A stretch of 64,000 nucleotides of DNA, from positions 558,001 to 622,000 of the forward strand of contig NZ_BMPO01000001.1 of the NCBI RefSeq assembly GCF_014647635.1, given 5' to 3'. Positions 8,111 through 16,339 of this stretch are shown one piece after another. The DNA comes from Pseudomonas matsuisoli. Its GTDB lineage: Bacteria; Pseudomonadota; Gammaproteobacteria; Pseudomonadales; Pseudomonadaceae. The translations under genes and the position numbers were made by a program. Under the pieces are notes generated by a model. The model worked only from the letters and a program-made list of their open reading frames with translations. It was not told the origin of the DNA and searched no databases. The stretch's first letter is position 1; the number at the start of each line of letters is the position of its first letter.

Positions 8111-9085
8111 ATGACAATTTCAACGCGTTTCATCGTGCTCCTGTGGCTCTTCATCGCGGGTTTTGCCCATGCTGAGCCGGCACCACGCTGCATAGCCCCG
8201 GCCAAACCCGGCGGCGGCTTCGACCTCACCTGCGCACTCGTTGCCAAAGGGCTTGCATTAGAGAAATCGCAGGATGCGAAGATGTCCACGGTTTATATGC
8301 CGGGGGGTGTCGGCGCGGTTGCCTACAACACCATTATCGATCAACACGCTTCAGAACCGTCGACCTTCACCGCGTTTTCCAGCGGGTCACTGCTCAATCT
8401 GGCGCAAGGCAAGTTCGGCCACCACGACGAGCATGCCGTTCGATGGCTCGCCGCAATAGGCAATGACTACGCCGTGATCAGTGTTCCTGCCGACTCGCCT
8501 TTCCACACGTTGGGCGAGCTCATGGCCGAGGTGAAACGCAAACCCACTGACGTCCTGTTCGGTACAGACGCCACGATCGGCGGCCAAGATTGGATGCGCA
8601 TTGCCTCGCTGGCACGTACGGCAGGAATCAATCCTGACAAATTGAGCTACGTCGTTTTCGAAGGTGGCGGTGAAGGCATGGTGGCGATGCTCGCCGCGCA
8701 CGTGAACGCGATCGCCAGTAATCTTGGCGAAGTGTCGACTCAATTGGAAAGCGGCAATATTCGCGTGCTCGCCGTGCTTTCCCAGGAACGGCTACCCGGT
8801 AAATACCACGAGATTCCAACCGCACGCGAACAGGGTTACGACCTGACCTGGCCGACTATGCGGGGCGTGTATATGGGACCCGATGTCGATGAAAAGGCCT
8901 TCAGGTATTGGCAAGCCCGCTTCCAGCACATGCTGGCTGATCCGTCGTTCGACACGCTTCGTGAGAACAGTGGAATGTTCCCGCTCGCCCTCACCGGCGA
9001 TGAATTGACCTCGACTATCCAGGCGCAAGTGGAGCAATACCGCAAACTGGCCGCTGAATTCGGCTTGATGCCTGGTCGACGCTGA
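8111..9085 (+). CDS. tctC: TctC-like tripartite tricarboxylate-type substrate-binding protein
   Basis: A 324-aa periplasmic protein; ATG 8111 gives a clean signal peptide (TRFIVLLWLFIAGFAHA-EP), whereas a longer frame upstream does not. The mature part shows Bug/TctC features: APAKPGGGFDLTCALVAKGL at the ligand site and GGVGAVAYN. Such proteins bind carboxylates and deliver them to TctA/TctB permeases. Here tctA and tctB are absent; the next gene, one base downstream, is an AbrB-type membrane protein. Divergent TctDE probably regulate it. Confidence 0.88.
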   Translation: MTISTRFIVLLWLFIAGFAHAEPAPRCIAPAKPGGGFDLTCALVAKGLALEKSQDAKMSTVYMPGGVGAVAYNTIIDQHASEPSTFTAFSSGSLLNLAQGKFGHHDEHAVRWLAAIGNDYAVISVPADSPFHTLGELMAEVKRKPTDVLFGTDATIGGQDWMRIASLARTAGINPDKLSYVVFEGGGEGMVAMLAAHVNAIASNLGEVSTQLESGNIRVLAVLSQERLPGKYHEIPTAREQGYDLTWPTMRGVYMGPDVDEKAFRYWQARFQHMLADPSFDTLRENSGMFPLALTGDELTSTIQAQVEQYRKLAAEFGLMPGRR

Positions 9086-9086
9086 G

Positions 9087-10142
9087 ATGACGCGCTCCGA
9101 GTTTCTAAAACCCAAACATTGGTGGCCGACACCATTCGTTGGCGCCGCTGGAGGCTGGATTGCCGCCACCCTGAATTGGCCACTACCGTGGATGATCGGG
9201 TCGCTGCTGGCAGTCATTCTGTTTCGCTGCCTTACCCCGTGGCGAATCGCGGAAATCCCGAATGGCCGCAAAATCGGGCAACTCATCGTAGGAATCGGGA
9301 TCGGCCTTCATTTCAACTCGGAGGTCACCGAGCAAATTGCCGAGCACTTTCTCCTTATCCTCGCGGCAGCCAGCATCACTGTGCTCGGCAGCGTTGTCGC
9401 GGTCTGGCTGCTGCAAGCCACGGGCGAAGATCGCGCGACATCGTTCTTCGCGAGCATGCCTGGCGGTTCTGGCGAGATGGTCAACCTGGGCGCCCGCAAC
9501 GGTGCGCAGCTCAGCAACGTCGCTGCGGCGCAGAGTTTAAGAGTCGTCGCCATCGTGTTGTGTATCCCAGCCCTGTTCAATCACCTCTTCGCCGGCGCAA
9601 CGATAGCTCCCCACCTGACGGCAGCTGTGGATTGGCAGTGGCTCGCACTGCTCGTCCCGGCCAGCATTTTCATGGGATGGGCGTGGCAACGGCTTAAGCA
9701 GCCTAACCCTTGGCTTTTCGGCCCACTTCTGGTGAGCGCGCTCGCGAGCATCTTTGCCGACCTGCATATTGGTTTGCCAACAGGATCAAGCGGAATCGGA
9801 CAATTGCTTATCGGCGCCGGCCTGGGCTGCTATTTCGACCGAGCCTTCTTCAAGCGCGCCCCTTGGTTTTTATGCCGGACCATGCTCGGCACGGCGGCAA
9901 TGGTCCTTATCGCGGGCGGGTTCGCATGGGTACTGAGTTTTTTCAGCGCCCTGGATCTTCCGTCTCTGACGCTAAGCATGATGCCCGGCGGTATTGCGGA
10001 AATGAGCCTGACCGCCGAGGCGCTGAATATGAGCGTTCCACTGGTGACGGCCGTTCAGGTTTTACGGCTACTGATCGTGCTGTTCTGTGCCGAGCCGCTG
10101 TTTCGCCTATGGCAGCGAAAACGACCGGCACCTACGAACTGA
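9087..10142 (+). CDS. AbrB-family membrane protein (putative transporter)
   Basis: A 351-aa polytopic membrane protein of about ten segments, made of two related halves. Each half carries the family signature of a Met-Pro-Gly-Gly turn: FASMPGGSGEMVNLGARNG near residue 130 and LSMMPGGIAEMSLTAEALN near residue 300. Pfam calls this family AbrB (named after a putative ammonia monooxygenase); no enzymatic role is established and transport is likely. Its start is one base after the tctC-like stop, so the two are almost certainly co-translated. It converges on ung with an 8-bp gap. Confidence 0.85.
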   Translation: MTRSEFLKPKHWWPTPFVGAAGGWIAATLNWPLPWMIGSLLAVILFRCLTPWRIAEIPNGRKIGQLIVGIGIGLHFNSEVTEQIAEHFLLILAAASITVLGSVVAVWLLQATGEDRATSFFASMPGGSGEMVNLGARNGAQLSNVAAAQSLRVVAIVLCIPALFNHLFAGATIAPHLTAAVDWQWLALLVPASIFMGWAWQRLKQPNPWLFGPLLVSALASIFADLHIGLPTGSSGIGQLLIGAGLGCYFDRAFFKRAPWFLCRTMLGTAAMVLIAGGFAWVLSFFSALDLPSLTLSMMPGGIAEMSLTAEALNMSVPLVTAVQVLRLLIVLFCAEPLFRLWQRKRPAPTN

Positions 10143-10150
10143 CGCGACAC

Positions 10151-10864
10151 CTATGCGACAGGCTCGGCTGATGCGCTAGCTGGCAGCTGCCAGTCAACCG
10201 GCTTCACACCATGCTGCTCGAGAAACTTGTTACAGCGACTGAAATGCCCGTTCCCTAGAAAACCTCGGTGGGCGGACAACGGCGATGGGTGCGCCGACTT
10301 AAGGATGAGATGCTTCTTCGGATCGATCAGCCGCTGCTTGCTCTGTGCATGGGCACCCCAGAGCAGAAACACCACGTTCGGGCACTCTGCACTGACGACT
10401 TCTATGACCTTGTCCGTAAAGGGCTGCCAACCTGCCTTAGCATGGGATCCTGCATTCGCGCGCTCCACTGTGAGCGACGTGTTGAGCAGCAGCACGCCCT
10501 GCTCGGCCCAATGCTGAAGATAGCCATGTGACGGTACGTCGATGTTCAGGTCGCGCTTCAATTCTTTGAATATGTTCTGCAACGAAGGCGGTGCGGGCAC
10601 GCCCGGCTGGACGGAAAAGCATAGCCCATGAGCCTGGCCTGGCCCGTGGTAGGGATCCTGTCCGATGATCACCACCTTCACCTGATCCAACGGCGTCGTA
10701 TTGAGCGCGTTGAAGATCAACGGCCCAGGTGGATAGATCACCTTTCCGGACGCTTTCTCGTGACGCAGGAAGTCGGCTAGCACTTTCATATAAGGCTTTT
10801 CGAATTCCTCACGTAACGCCTCTTTCCAGCCCGGCTCGAGCTTGATCCGATCGTCCTCACCCAT
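10151..10864 (-). CDS. ung: Uracil-DNA glycosylase, family 1
   Basis: A 237-aa protein. The water-activating motif [18 protein letters not shown] is at residues 68-85 (catalytic Asp70). The uracil-recognition asparagine is in LLLNTSLTV, and the minor-groove loop is [11 protein letters not shown]. Ung removes uracil from DNA to start base-excision repair in the cytoplasm. The length is usual for the family. It is the usual neighbour of the tct locus in Pseudomonas. Confidence 0.98.
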   Translation of the reverse strand: MGEDDRIKLEPGWKEALREEFEKPYMKVLADFLRHEKASGKVIYPPGPLIFNALNTTPLDQVKVVIIGQDPYHGPGQAHGLCFSVQPGVPAPPSLQNIFKELKRDLNIDVPSHGYLQHWAEQGVLLLNTSLTVERANAGSHAKAGWQPFTDKVIEVVSAECPNVVFLLWGAHAQSKQRLIDPKKHLILKSAHPSPLSAHRGFLGNGHFSRCNKFLEQHGVKPVDWQLPASASAEPVA

Positions 10865-11069
10865 AACGCTTTGCTCATCGATACGAAGCCGGGCACGCTA
10901 TTGAAGCGTTCGGACCAAGTCAAGGTGAGACAGCTCTTATGGTGCGCATACCCCAACTGCTACAACGAAGCATTCCTGGCAGGCGCGCACGCAGCCGTAC
11001 CGACGTTACCTACCAGCCCTCTTCCGATAGCCGAGCTGGAAGCACCGCGATAGCATTGTCAGGCCTTAT

Positions 11070-11315
11070 TTGGATCCCATGTCGATGCCCTTACCTTCAA
11101 GTGCCTTTTCTGCCGACCGATGCCCCGTGTGCGGCGCATTGAATCAATGCGGCCTAGTTGCCGAGGCGCGCGTCGCAGGGGAATGCTGGTGCTTTCAAAC
11201 CTCGATAGCACCCGCGGCGCTCGATCGACTGCCCGCAGATGAGCGAGATGTCGCATGCCTCTGCCCGCGATGCGCAGGCTTGCACGCCATCGACGAGCCG
11301 ACGCGGAAGCCCTAA
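11070..11315 (+). CDS. Cysteine-rich CWC family protein
   Basis: An 81-aa protein with the pattern CPVCGALNQCG, CWCFQ and CLCPRCAG. This arrangement of Cys pairs defines the CWC family, probably a zinc-binding fold; its function is not established. It starts at ATG 11070 or the nearby ATG 11079. It ends 3 bp before rsuA, and the same gene pair is common in gammaproteobacteria, which suggests co-expression. Confidence 0.85.
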   Translation: MDPMSMPLPSSAFSADRCPVCGALNQCGLVAEARVAGECWCFQTSIAPAALDRLPADERDVACLCPRCAGLHAIDEPTRKP

Positions 11316-11318
11316 GCA

Positions 11319-12005
11319 ATGCGTCTCGATCGTTTGATTGCCCACCTTGCCTGCATAAGTCAACAGCACGTGCGCCGGCTGCTTGCCGGCGGTCACGTCA
11401 GCGTCAATGCGGAGACCGTACACGATGGCAGTCGCGCCATACGTCCATTCGATCGGGTGGAGAGCGAACAGCGCATCCTGCAGCTCGGATACCCCGCGCG
11501 CTATCTAATGCTGCACAAGCCCGTAGGTTACGTGAGCGCCACCGAGCACCCCACCCATCGCACCGTTCTGGACCTTGTAGGTGCATCCGCGGACGAATTG
11601 CACCTTGCGGGACGGCTGGACCTGAACACTACAGGCCTCTTGCTGCTGACGAACGACGGCCATTGGTCTCGCCGCCTCACCCTGCCTGGCAATAAACAGC
11701 CGAAAGTGTATCGGGTGCAAACCGAAGACCCTATCGATCCAGCCTGCATTGCCGCGTTCGAGAAGGGCCTTTATTTCTCATACGAAAAGCTTACGACGCT
11801 GCCCGCCCATCTCGAGATACTGGATAGCCACACCGCGCGATTGACGCTCCATGAAGGCCGTTATCATCAGGTCAAACGCATGTTCGGCCATTTCCGTAAC
11901 CGTGTGACAGGGCTCCACCGGGAGACGATCGGGCCTTTATCTTTGGGAGACCTGCCTGAAGGTACCTTCCGCGCGCTAACGCCGGCCGAAATAGCTGCCT
12001 TCTGA
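11319..12005 (+). CDS. rsuA: 16S rRNA pseudouridine-516 synthase RsuA
   Basis: A 228-aa protein, close to E. coli RsuA in length. An S4 RNA-binding domain is at the N-terminus (RLDRLIAHLACISQQHVRRL). The catalytic motif GRLDLNTTGLLLLTNDG has the nucleophilic Asp101, and the C-terminal motif YHQVKRMFGHFRNRVTGLHR is typical of the RsuA/RluE group. The small size and S4 domain favour RsuA over RluB or RluF. It lies immediately after the CWC gene. Confidence 0.92.
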   Translation: MRLDRLIAHLACISQQHVRRLLAGGHVSVNAETVHDGSRAIRPFDRVESEQRILQLGYPARYLMLHKPVGYVSATEHPTHRTVLDLVGASADELHLAGRLDLNTTGLLLLTNDGHWSRRLTLPGNKQPKVYRVQTEDPIDPACIAAFEKGLYFSYEKLTTLPAHLEILDSHTARLTLHEGRYHQVKRMFGHFRNRVTGLHRETIGPLSLGDLPEGTFRALTPAEIAAF

Positions 12006-12072
12006 ACCTTACGATTGGCAACTATCGAATGTCCTTCATTTTCCAAGCGGGTTCTGGTAAAAAGGCGCCCAC

Positions 12073-12146
12073 GCGGGCGTCGTATAATGGCATTACCTGA
12101 GCTTCCCAAGCTCATGACGAGGGTTCGATTCCCTTCGCCCGCTCCA
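12073..12146 (+). tRNA. tRNA-Gly(CCC)
   Basis: A full cloverleaf can be drawn. The acceptor stem is GCGGGCG/CGCCCGC, with a D-arm containing ATAATGG. The anticodon stem TGAGC/GCTCA holds the loop TTCCCAA, giving anticodon CCC. The T-arm is GAGGG-TTCGATT-CCCTT. The discriminator T is followed by an encoded CCA. A T-rich run follows at about 12160. There is no sign that it has served as an integration site. Confidence 0.95.
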
Positions 12147-12395
12147 TTTCTCTCCGCTCTTCTCCTGCTTTTTTCCTTAACCTACCTTGAAACACTGCAA
12201 CATACGCGTCGGCACAACGTTCCACGCTTGGCAGGGGTGGCTAAAAAATCTCTGTATAGTTCCGGCGTTCTTACCTGACAGCCCAACGGCTTCATTGGCC
12301 ATGTCGTTGCACCGAGGAGAACTGTTCGCTTAGCCGAAAATGTCCCGCCCCAAGGTGCGAGGATTTACCAACCTTATTAAAACTTTTTAAATAAT

Positions 12396-12674
12396 TCAGC
12401 CCGCTTTCAAAGGCTCGTAATTAGCGATGAAGTCATGCCCTCGCGAAGTAAGCTGAAACAAGCTTTCCCCTGTCAGTGGATGTGTTTCCATCTTGATCAG
12501 CCCTTCCTCGCCCATCAATTTAACGATGTACTCGGAGACTTCGACTTCTTCTGCAGTAGGGCGGTATGTCGTCAGGTACAGCGACGCCAACGTCGCCGGA
12601 GCAATTCCATGCTTATCTGCATACTGCTCGATGAGATCGGCTATTTGCTTCGCTTTGAAAATGTCTCGTTTCAT
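12396..12674 (-). CDS. Small conserved-looking protein of unknown function
   Basis: A 92-aa, mostly helical, acidic protein I do not recognise. It begins MKRDIFKAKQIADLIEQYAD and has a C-terminal stretch (SEYIVKLMGEEGLIKMETH to QLTSRGHDFIANY) that looks like a winged-helix fold, so DNA or protein binding is possible. There is no signal or membrane segment. Codon use matches its neighbours, and the frame is free of competing frames. It stands alone between the tRNA and another small gene. Confidence 0.65.
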   Translation of the reverse strand: MKRDIFKAKQIADLIEQYADKHGIAPATLASLYLTTYRPTAEEVEVSEYIVKLMGEEGLIKMETHPLTGESLFQLTSRGHDFIANYEPLKAG

Positions 12675-12878
12675 ACTATTCGCTCGCCAGAAAAACTAAC
12701 GGCCGTCGGTAAAATGTTCCTATAGGCATAGACCACTGAGCCGATACGAAGGTGCTGTCGCTGCGTAACAGTTGTTCAAAGCACATGACTGACGTTACTC
12801 TTCACGCACGGCACCGCGCTGACGCGCAATAACCCCTCCGCCGGCCCATCCTATATTTATGAATTAATGGAATACGCT

Positions 12879-13091
12879 GTGACGAAAGACGAACTGCGCG
12901 CGGAACTCGAGCGCCAGGAACAACGTTTCAAAGACATTTATGGTGGTGAAGTGACGACTTATGCGGCGCAACACACCCCAGATCGAAAGCCTTGGAAAAA
13001 GAAAGCGACCGTACAGGACAAGGCTTTTCAACGAGAACTCGAAAAAATCGAAGCGGATCGTTTGAAGACTGCCAAGCCTTGCACGTCATAA
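12879..13091 (+). CDS. Small charged protein of unknown function
   Basis: A 70-aa protein of unknown family, very rich in Lys, Glu and Arg. It begins TKDELRAELERQEQRFKDIYG and contains GGEVTTYAAQ and RKPWKKKA. GTG 12879 is preferred because GGAA lies about seven bases upstream; an in-frame ATG at 12867 is the alternative. It is predicted soluble and helical. It converges on the HerA-like gene with a 23-bp gap. I infer no function. Confidence 0.6.
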   Translation: MTKDELRAELERQEQRFKDIYGGEVTTYAAQHTPDRKPWKKKATVQDKAFQRELEKIEADRLKTAKPCTS

Positions 13092-13114
13092 GTACTTGGG
13101 CAGACCGGCAACGT

Positions 13115-14584
13115 TTAGCGTTTTTTCCCCGTCAACGCCCCTAGCAGGCCTCTTACCAGCTGGCGTCCTATTTGGGTTGCGGCTTGCTGAACGGTACTTT
13201 TCACGACCCGCCCGACAAAATCTCCAAACACGCCTTGTTCAGATAACGCGGCATCGGCCTTCGTGTTTTTTTTGCCAGAGCCCACTTCCAACGCGGTGTC
13301 GCGCATCGCTCTGTCGGCCAGCACTTCGTACGCTGATTCACGATCGATCATGCGGTCATAGCGGCCGCGCAAGGGCGAGCTTTGAATAAGCTGCGTCCGT
13401 TCCTGATCAGTCACCGGTCCAATCCGCGATTGCGGCGGCGCGATCGCCACGCGGCGAACCATCGCAGGTGTACCCTTTTCTTCCAGCGTGCCGACAAGCG
13501 CCTCGCCAATCCCAAGCTGGGTGAGCACGCTCAATGCGTCGATATCAGGGTTCGGCCGGAAACCATCAGCGACCGCTTTCAGTGCCTTCTGCTCCTTGGC
13601 GGTAAACGCTCTCAGGCCATGCTGAATGCGCAGACCCAGTTGCGCCAGAATTTCATCAGGAAGGTCGCTTGGCGACTGCGTCACGAAGTACACGCCAACG
13701 CCCTTGGAGCGCACGAGACGAACGACCTGCTCCAGGCGTTGCTGCAAGGCTCTAGGCGTGTCAGTGAAAAGCAAATGGGCCTCATCGAAGAACAACGCCA
13801 GTATGGGCTTATCGGCATCGCCTCGTTCAGGTAACTGCTCGAACAGCTCGGCAAGCAACCACAGCAGGAACGTCGCATAGACCTTCGGCGACTCATGCAC
13901 CAGACGCCGGGCATCCAATAGGTGTACGTGCCCCCTACCATCGGCCGTTGGCGCCAATAAATCACCCAGTTCCAGCGACGGCTCACCGAACAGTGAGTCA
14001 CCGCCTTGTTGCTCCAGCGTGGCGAGACGGCGCAAGAGCGCCGCGCTCGACGCCCCAGTGAACAATGCAGAGTCCACGCCAAGACGGCTTGGGTCTTCCC
14101 GCAAATGGTTGAGCAGCGCTTTCAAATCCTTTAGATCCAGCAGCAACAGACCCTCTCGGTCGGCTGCCTGGAAAGCGGCATACAACGCGGACTGCTGGCT
14201 ATCGGTCAGGCTGAGCAGATTCCCCAATAGCAGCGGGCCCATTTCGCTGAGGGTCGTACGCAACGGATGGCCGCTTTGCCCGTGAATGTCCCAAAGAACA
14301 ACCGGACTTGCGCTTGGCGTGCAATTCAACCACGCCATGCTCGCAATGCGCTCAGCGATCTTGCCGGCGGGCTCTGAGGCCGCAGCGAGCCCACTGAGAT
14401 CGCCTTTGACGTCTGCGGCAAAGACCGCCACGCCTGCAGCGCTGAACTGCTCGACCAACCGTTGGAGCGTGACCGTCTTTCCGGTTCCCGTCGCACCGGC
14501 GATCAGGCCGTGGCGGTTCGCCAAACGCAGCGATTGGCTGACGGGTTCATTCTGCGCATCTGCTCCCAGCACGAACGTCGGCAT
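13115..14584 (-). CDS. HerA/YjgR-like DUF853 ATPase
   Basis: A 489-aa P-loop ATPase. Walker A is GATGTGKT at residues 30-37 and Walker B is LALFFDEAHLLF, followed by GVGVYFVTQSPSDLP and an arginine-rich region. This is the YjgR/DUF853 branch of the HerA/FtsK superfamily. Function is uncharacterised; related proteins are DNA translocases or helicases, so a role on DNA is an inference. No nuclease partner of the NurA type is adjacent. Confidence 0.88.
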   Translation of the reverse strand: MPTFVLGADAQNEPVSQSLRLANRHGLIAGATGTGKTVTLQRLVEQFSAAGVAVFAADVKGDLSGLAAASEPAGKIAERIASMAWLNCTPSASPVVLWDIHGQSGHPLRTTLSEMGPLLLGNLLSLTDSQQSALYAAFQAADREGLLLLDLKDLKALLNHLREDPSRLGVDSALFTGASSAALLRRLATLEQQGGDSLFGEPSLELGDLLAPTADGRGHVHLLDARRLVHESPKVYATFLLWLLAELFEQLPERGDADKPILALFFDEAHLLFTDTPRALQQRLEQVVRLVRSKGVGVYFVTQSPSDLPDEILAQLGLRIQHGLRAFTAKEQKALKAVADGFRPNPDIDALSVLTQLGIGEALVGTLEEKGTPAMVRRVAIAPPQSRIGPVTDQERTQLIQSSPLRGRYDRMIDRESAYEVLADRAMRDTALEVGSGKKNTKADAALSEQGVFGDFVGRVVKSTVQQAATQIGRQLVRGLLGALTGKKR

Positions 14585-14608
14585 TACGACCCTCCAAGGT
14601 GACCTATC

Positions 14609-15460
14609 TCAGGCGAACACGACCGTCTTGTTATCGTGTACCAGAACGCGATCTTCGAGGTGGAAGCGTAGCCCACGAGCTAGAACCCGCCGCTCCACGT
14701 CCTTGCCCAGCCGAACCATTTCTTCCGGACTGTCGCCATGCGTGACCCGAGCGACATCCTGCTCGATGATCGGTCCGGCATCGAGCTCTTCGGTTACATA
14801 GTGGCAGGTGGCGCCAATCAGCTTGACGCCACGCTTGGCGGCCTGGTGATAGGGTTTTGCCCCTACGAACGACGGCAGGAAGCTGTGGTGGATATTGATC
14901 ACGCGCTGCGCGAACTTCTCACAAAGCGCGGGCGGCAATATTTGCATGTAGCGGGCAAGCACCACGGCGTCTGCGCTTTGTTCGTCGATCAAGCGCGTGA
15001 CCTCGTCAAAGGCAGGCTGCTTGTCGGCGGGGTTCACCGGCACGTGGTAATACGGAATGCCGTGCCATTCAACCATGCCACGCAGGTCGTCGTGGTTGGC
15101 AATGACACAAGGGATATCGCAGTCGAGGTCGCCGCTTTGCCAGCGGTGCAGCAGATCCGCCAGGCAATGGGACTCGCGGCTTGCCATCAGCACGACACGC
15201 TTACGAACCGAGGAATCCGTCACGCGCCACTCCATGGAGAACTCGTTCGCGATGGGCGAAAACGCCTGACGAAAACCATCGAGATCGAATGGGAGCGAGT
15301 CGGCCCGAATTTCGTGGCGCATGAAGAACCAGCCACTGTGCGTATCGGAGTGATGGCTGGCTTCGGTGATCCAACCATTGTAGGTCGCCAAAAAATTACT
15401 CACCTTCGCGACAATGCCAACGCGATCCGGACAAGCGATCACCAAACGGAAGGTGCGCAT
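14609..15460 (-). CDS. purU: Formyltetrahydrofolate deformylase PurU
   Basis: A 283-aa protein. ATG 15460 is preferred over an upstream frame extension because it starts MRTFRLVIACPDRVGIVAKV, the usual family N-terminus, with GGAG ten bases upstream. An N-terminal ACT domain is followed by the formyltransferase-like hydrolase domain with INIHHSFLPSFVGAKPYHQA and GATCHYVTEELDAGPII. It hydrolyses 10-formyl-THF to THF and formate, balancing one-carbon pools. It is divergent from mvaT, as in other Pseudomonas. Confidence 0.96.
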   Translation of the reverse strand: MRTFRLVIACPDRVGIVAKVSNFLATYNGWITEASHHSDTHSGWFFMRHEIRADSLPFDLDGFRQAFSPIANEFSMEWRVTDSSVRKRVVLMASRESHCLADLLHRWQSGDLDCDIPCVIANHDDLRGMVEWHGIPYYHVPVNPADKQPAFDEVTRLIDEQSADAVVLARYMQILPPALCEKFAQRVINIHHSFLPSFVGAKPYHQAAKRGVKLIGATCHYVTEELDAGPIIEQDVARVTHGDSPEEMVRLGKDVERRVLARGLRFHLEDRVLVHDNKTVVFA

Positions 15461-15705
15461 GAGGTAAAACTCCAAAACTTTACAGGAGCGCCATTCTAGC
15501 GGGCTCCACTTAAAACGTCAGCGCCACGCGCCGTCTGCTCGCAAGACGTTCCCGCGGCTCACCCTCCCATGAGAAGCTGCGCGCAAGTAAGCGGCCCGCT
15601 TGGGAAGATATAAGAAACGCCATCTCCCTCATGTTTACTTGCCTACCGGCAGGTGCCTATGATTGCCCTCGTTTTGATCATTTCAGTTTCGAAAAGGAGA
15701 TTCGT

Positions 15706-16080
15706 ATGTCGCGGTTGAATGAGTTTCGAGCAACGGAAGAAGCAATCAAGGAACTGCAAGAACGGCTGAACCGCCTGACGCAAGATGATGGACTGAAAAG
15801 AGAACTGGAATTCGAAGGTAAATTGCGTGCGTTGATGGATGAGCACGAGAAGTCGCTGCGTGACATCATCGCCTTGCTAGACCCTTCGGGCTCATCCAAA
15901 ACGCCACGTAGCGCAGCGAGTCCTGCTGCCGCCAAACGAGCACGAAAGATCAAACAGTATAAAAACCCCCATTCGGGCGAAGTGATCGAAACCAAGGGTG
16001 GCAATCACAAAGCGTTGAAAGAATGGAAGTCCCAGTGGGGCAATGAAACCGTCGAAAGTTGGGCAACTCTTCTAGACTGA
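15706..16080 (+). CDS. mvaT: MvaT, H-NS-family nucleoid protein
   Basis: A 124-aa protein starting at ATG 15706 with AAGGAGA seven bases upstream. The N-terminal coiled-coil (NEFRATEEAIKELQERLNRL) mediates oligomerisation. A linker follows, and the C-terminal DNA-binding domain has KQYKNPHSGEVIETKGGNHK and LKEWKSQWG. Length and sequence match P. aeruginosa MvaT closely. It silences AT-rich, often horizontally acquired DNA. Its place between purU and sbcB is conserved in Pseudomonas. Confidence 0.97.
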   Translation: MSRLNEFRATEEAIKELQERLNRLTQDDGLKRELEFEGKLRALMDEHEKSLRDIIALLDPSGSSKTPRSAASPAAAKRARKIKQYKNPHSGEVIETKGGNHKALKEWKSQWGNETVESWATLLD

Positions 16081-16147
16081 TCGAAGATTAACGAAAGCCA
16101 GCAAAAACGCTGTAGTGCCACTCGTTATAAGTAGAGCGGCACCGACC

Positions 16148-16246
16148 GTAGGGTGGAATCCCGAAACGCTTTCACCGTTAATTACCGCGGAAGATTCGAC
16201 AAGGCTGAGCGGTAGACTACGTGGCTGTAGCGGTAATCCACCCTAC
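16148..16246. repeat. GTAGGGTGGA-type extragenic inverted repeat
   Basis: GTAGGGTGGA (16148-16157) and its exact complement TCCACCCTAC (16237-16246) bracket this 99-bp element. A second nested pair, ATTACCGC (16181-16188) and GCGGTAAT (16230-16237), lies inside. It sits between the convergent genes mvaT and sbcB. A shorter relative is at 38083-38113. It resembles the dispersed extragenic palindromes common in gammaproteobacteria. Confidence 0.75.
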
Positions 16247-16339
16247 CTCTTGATAGTGCTACATCGCATGATTTCGACAGCGGCTTGCCATCTGCAAGCC
16301 GTTGTAAACAAACAGTGCGAGCAAATATGTTGGCGCTGT

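Noticed and set aside
12073-12146. tRNA-Gly as an integration site for a mobile element
   Set aside because: No integrase, no repeated tRNA 3' end and ordinary genes follow downstream.
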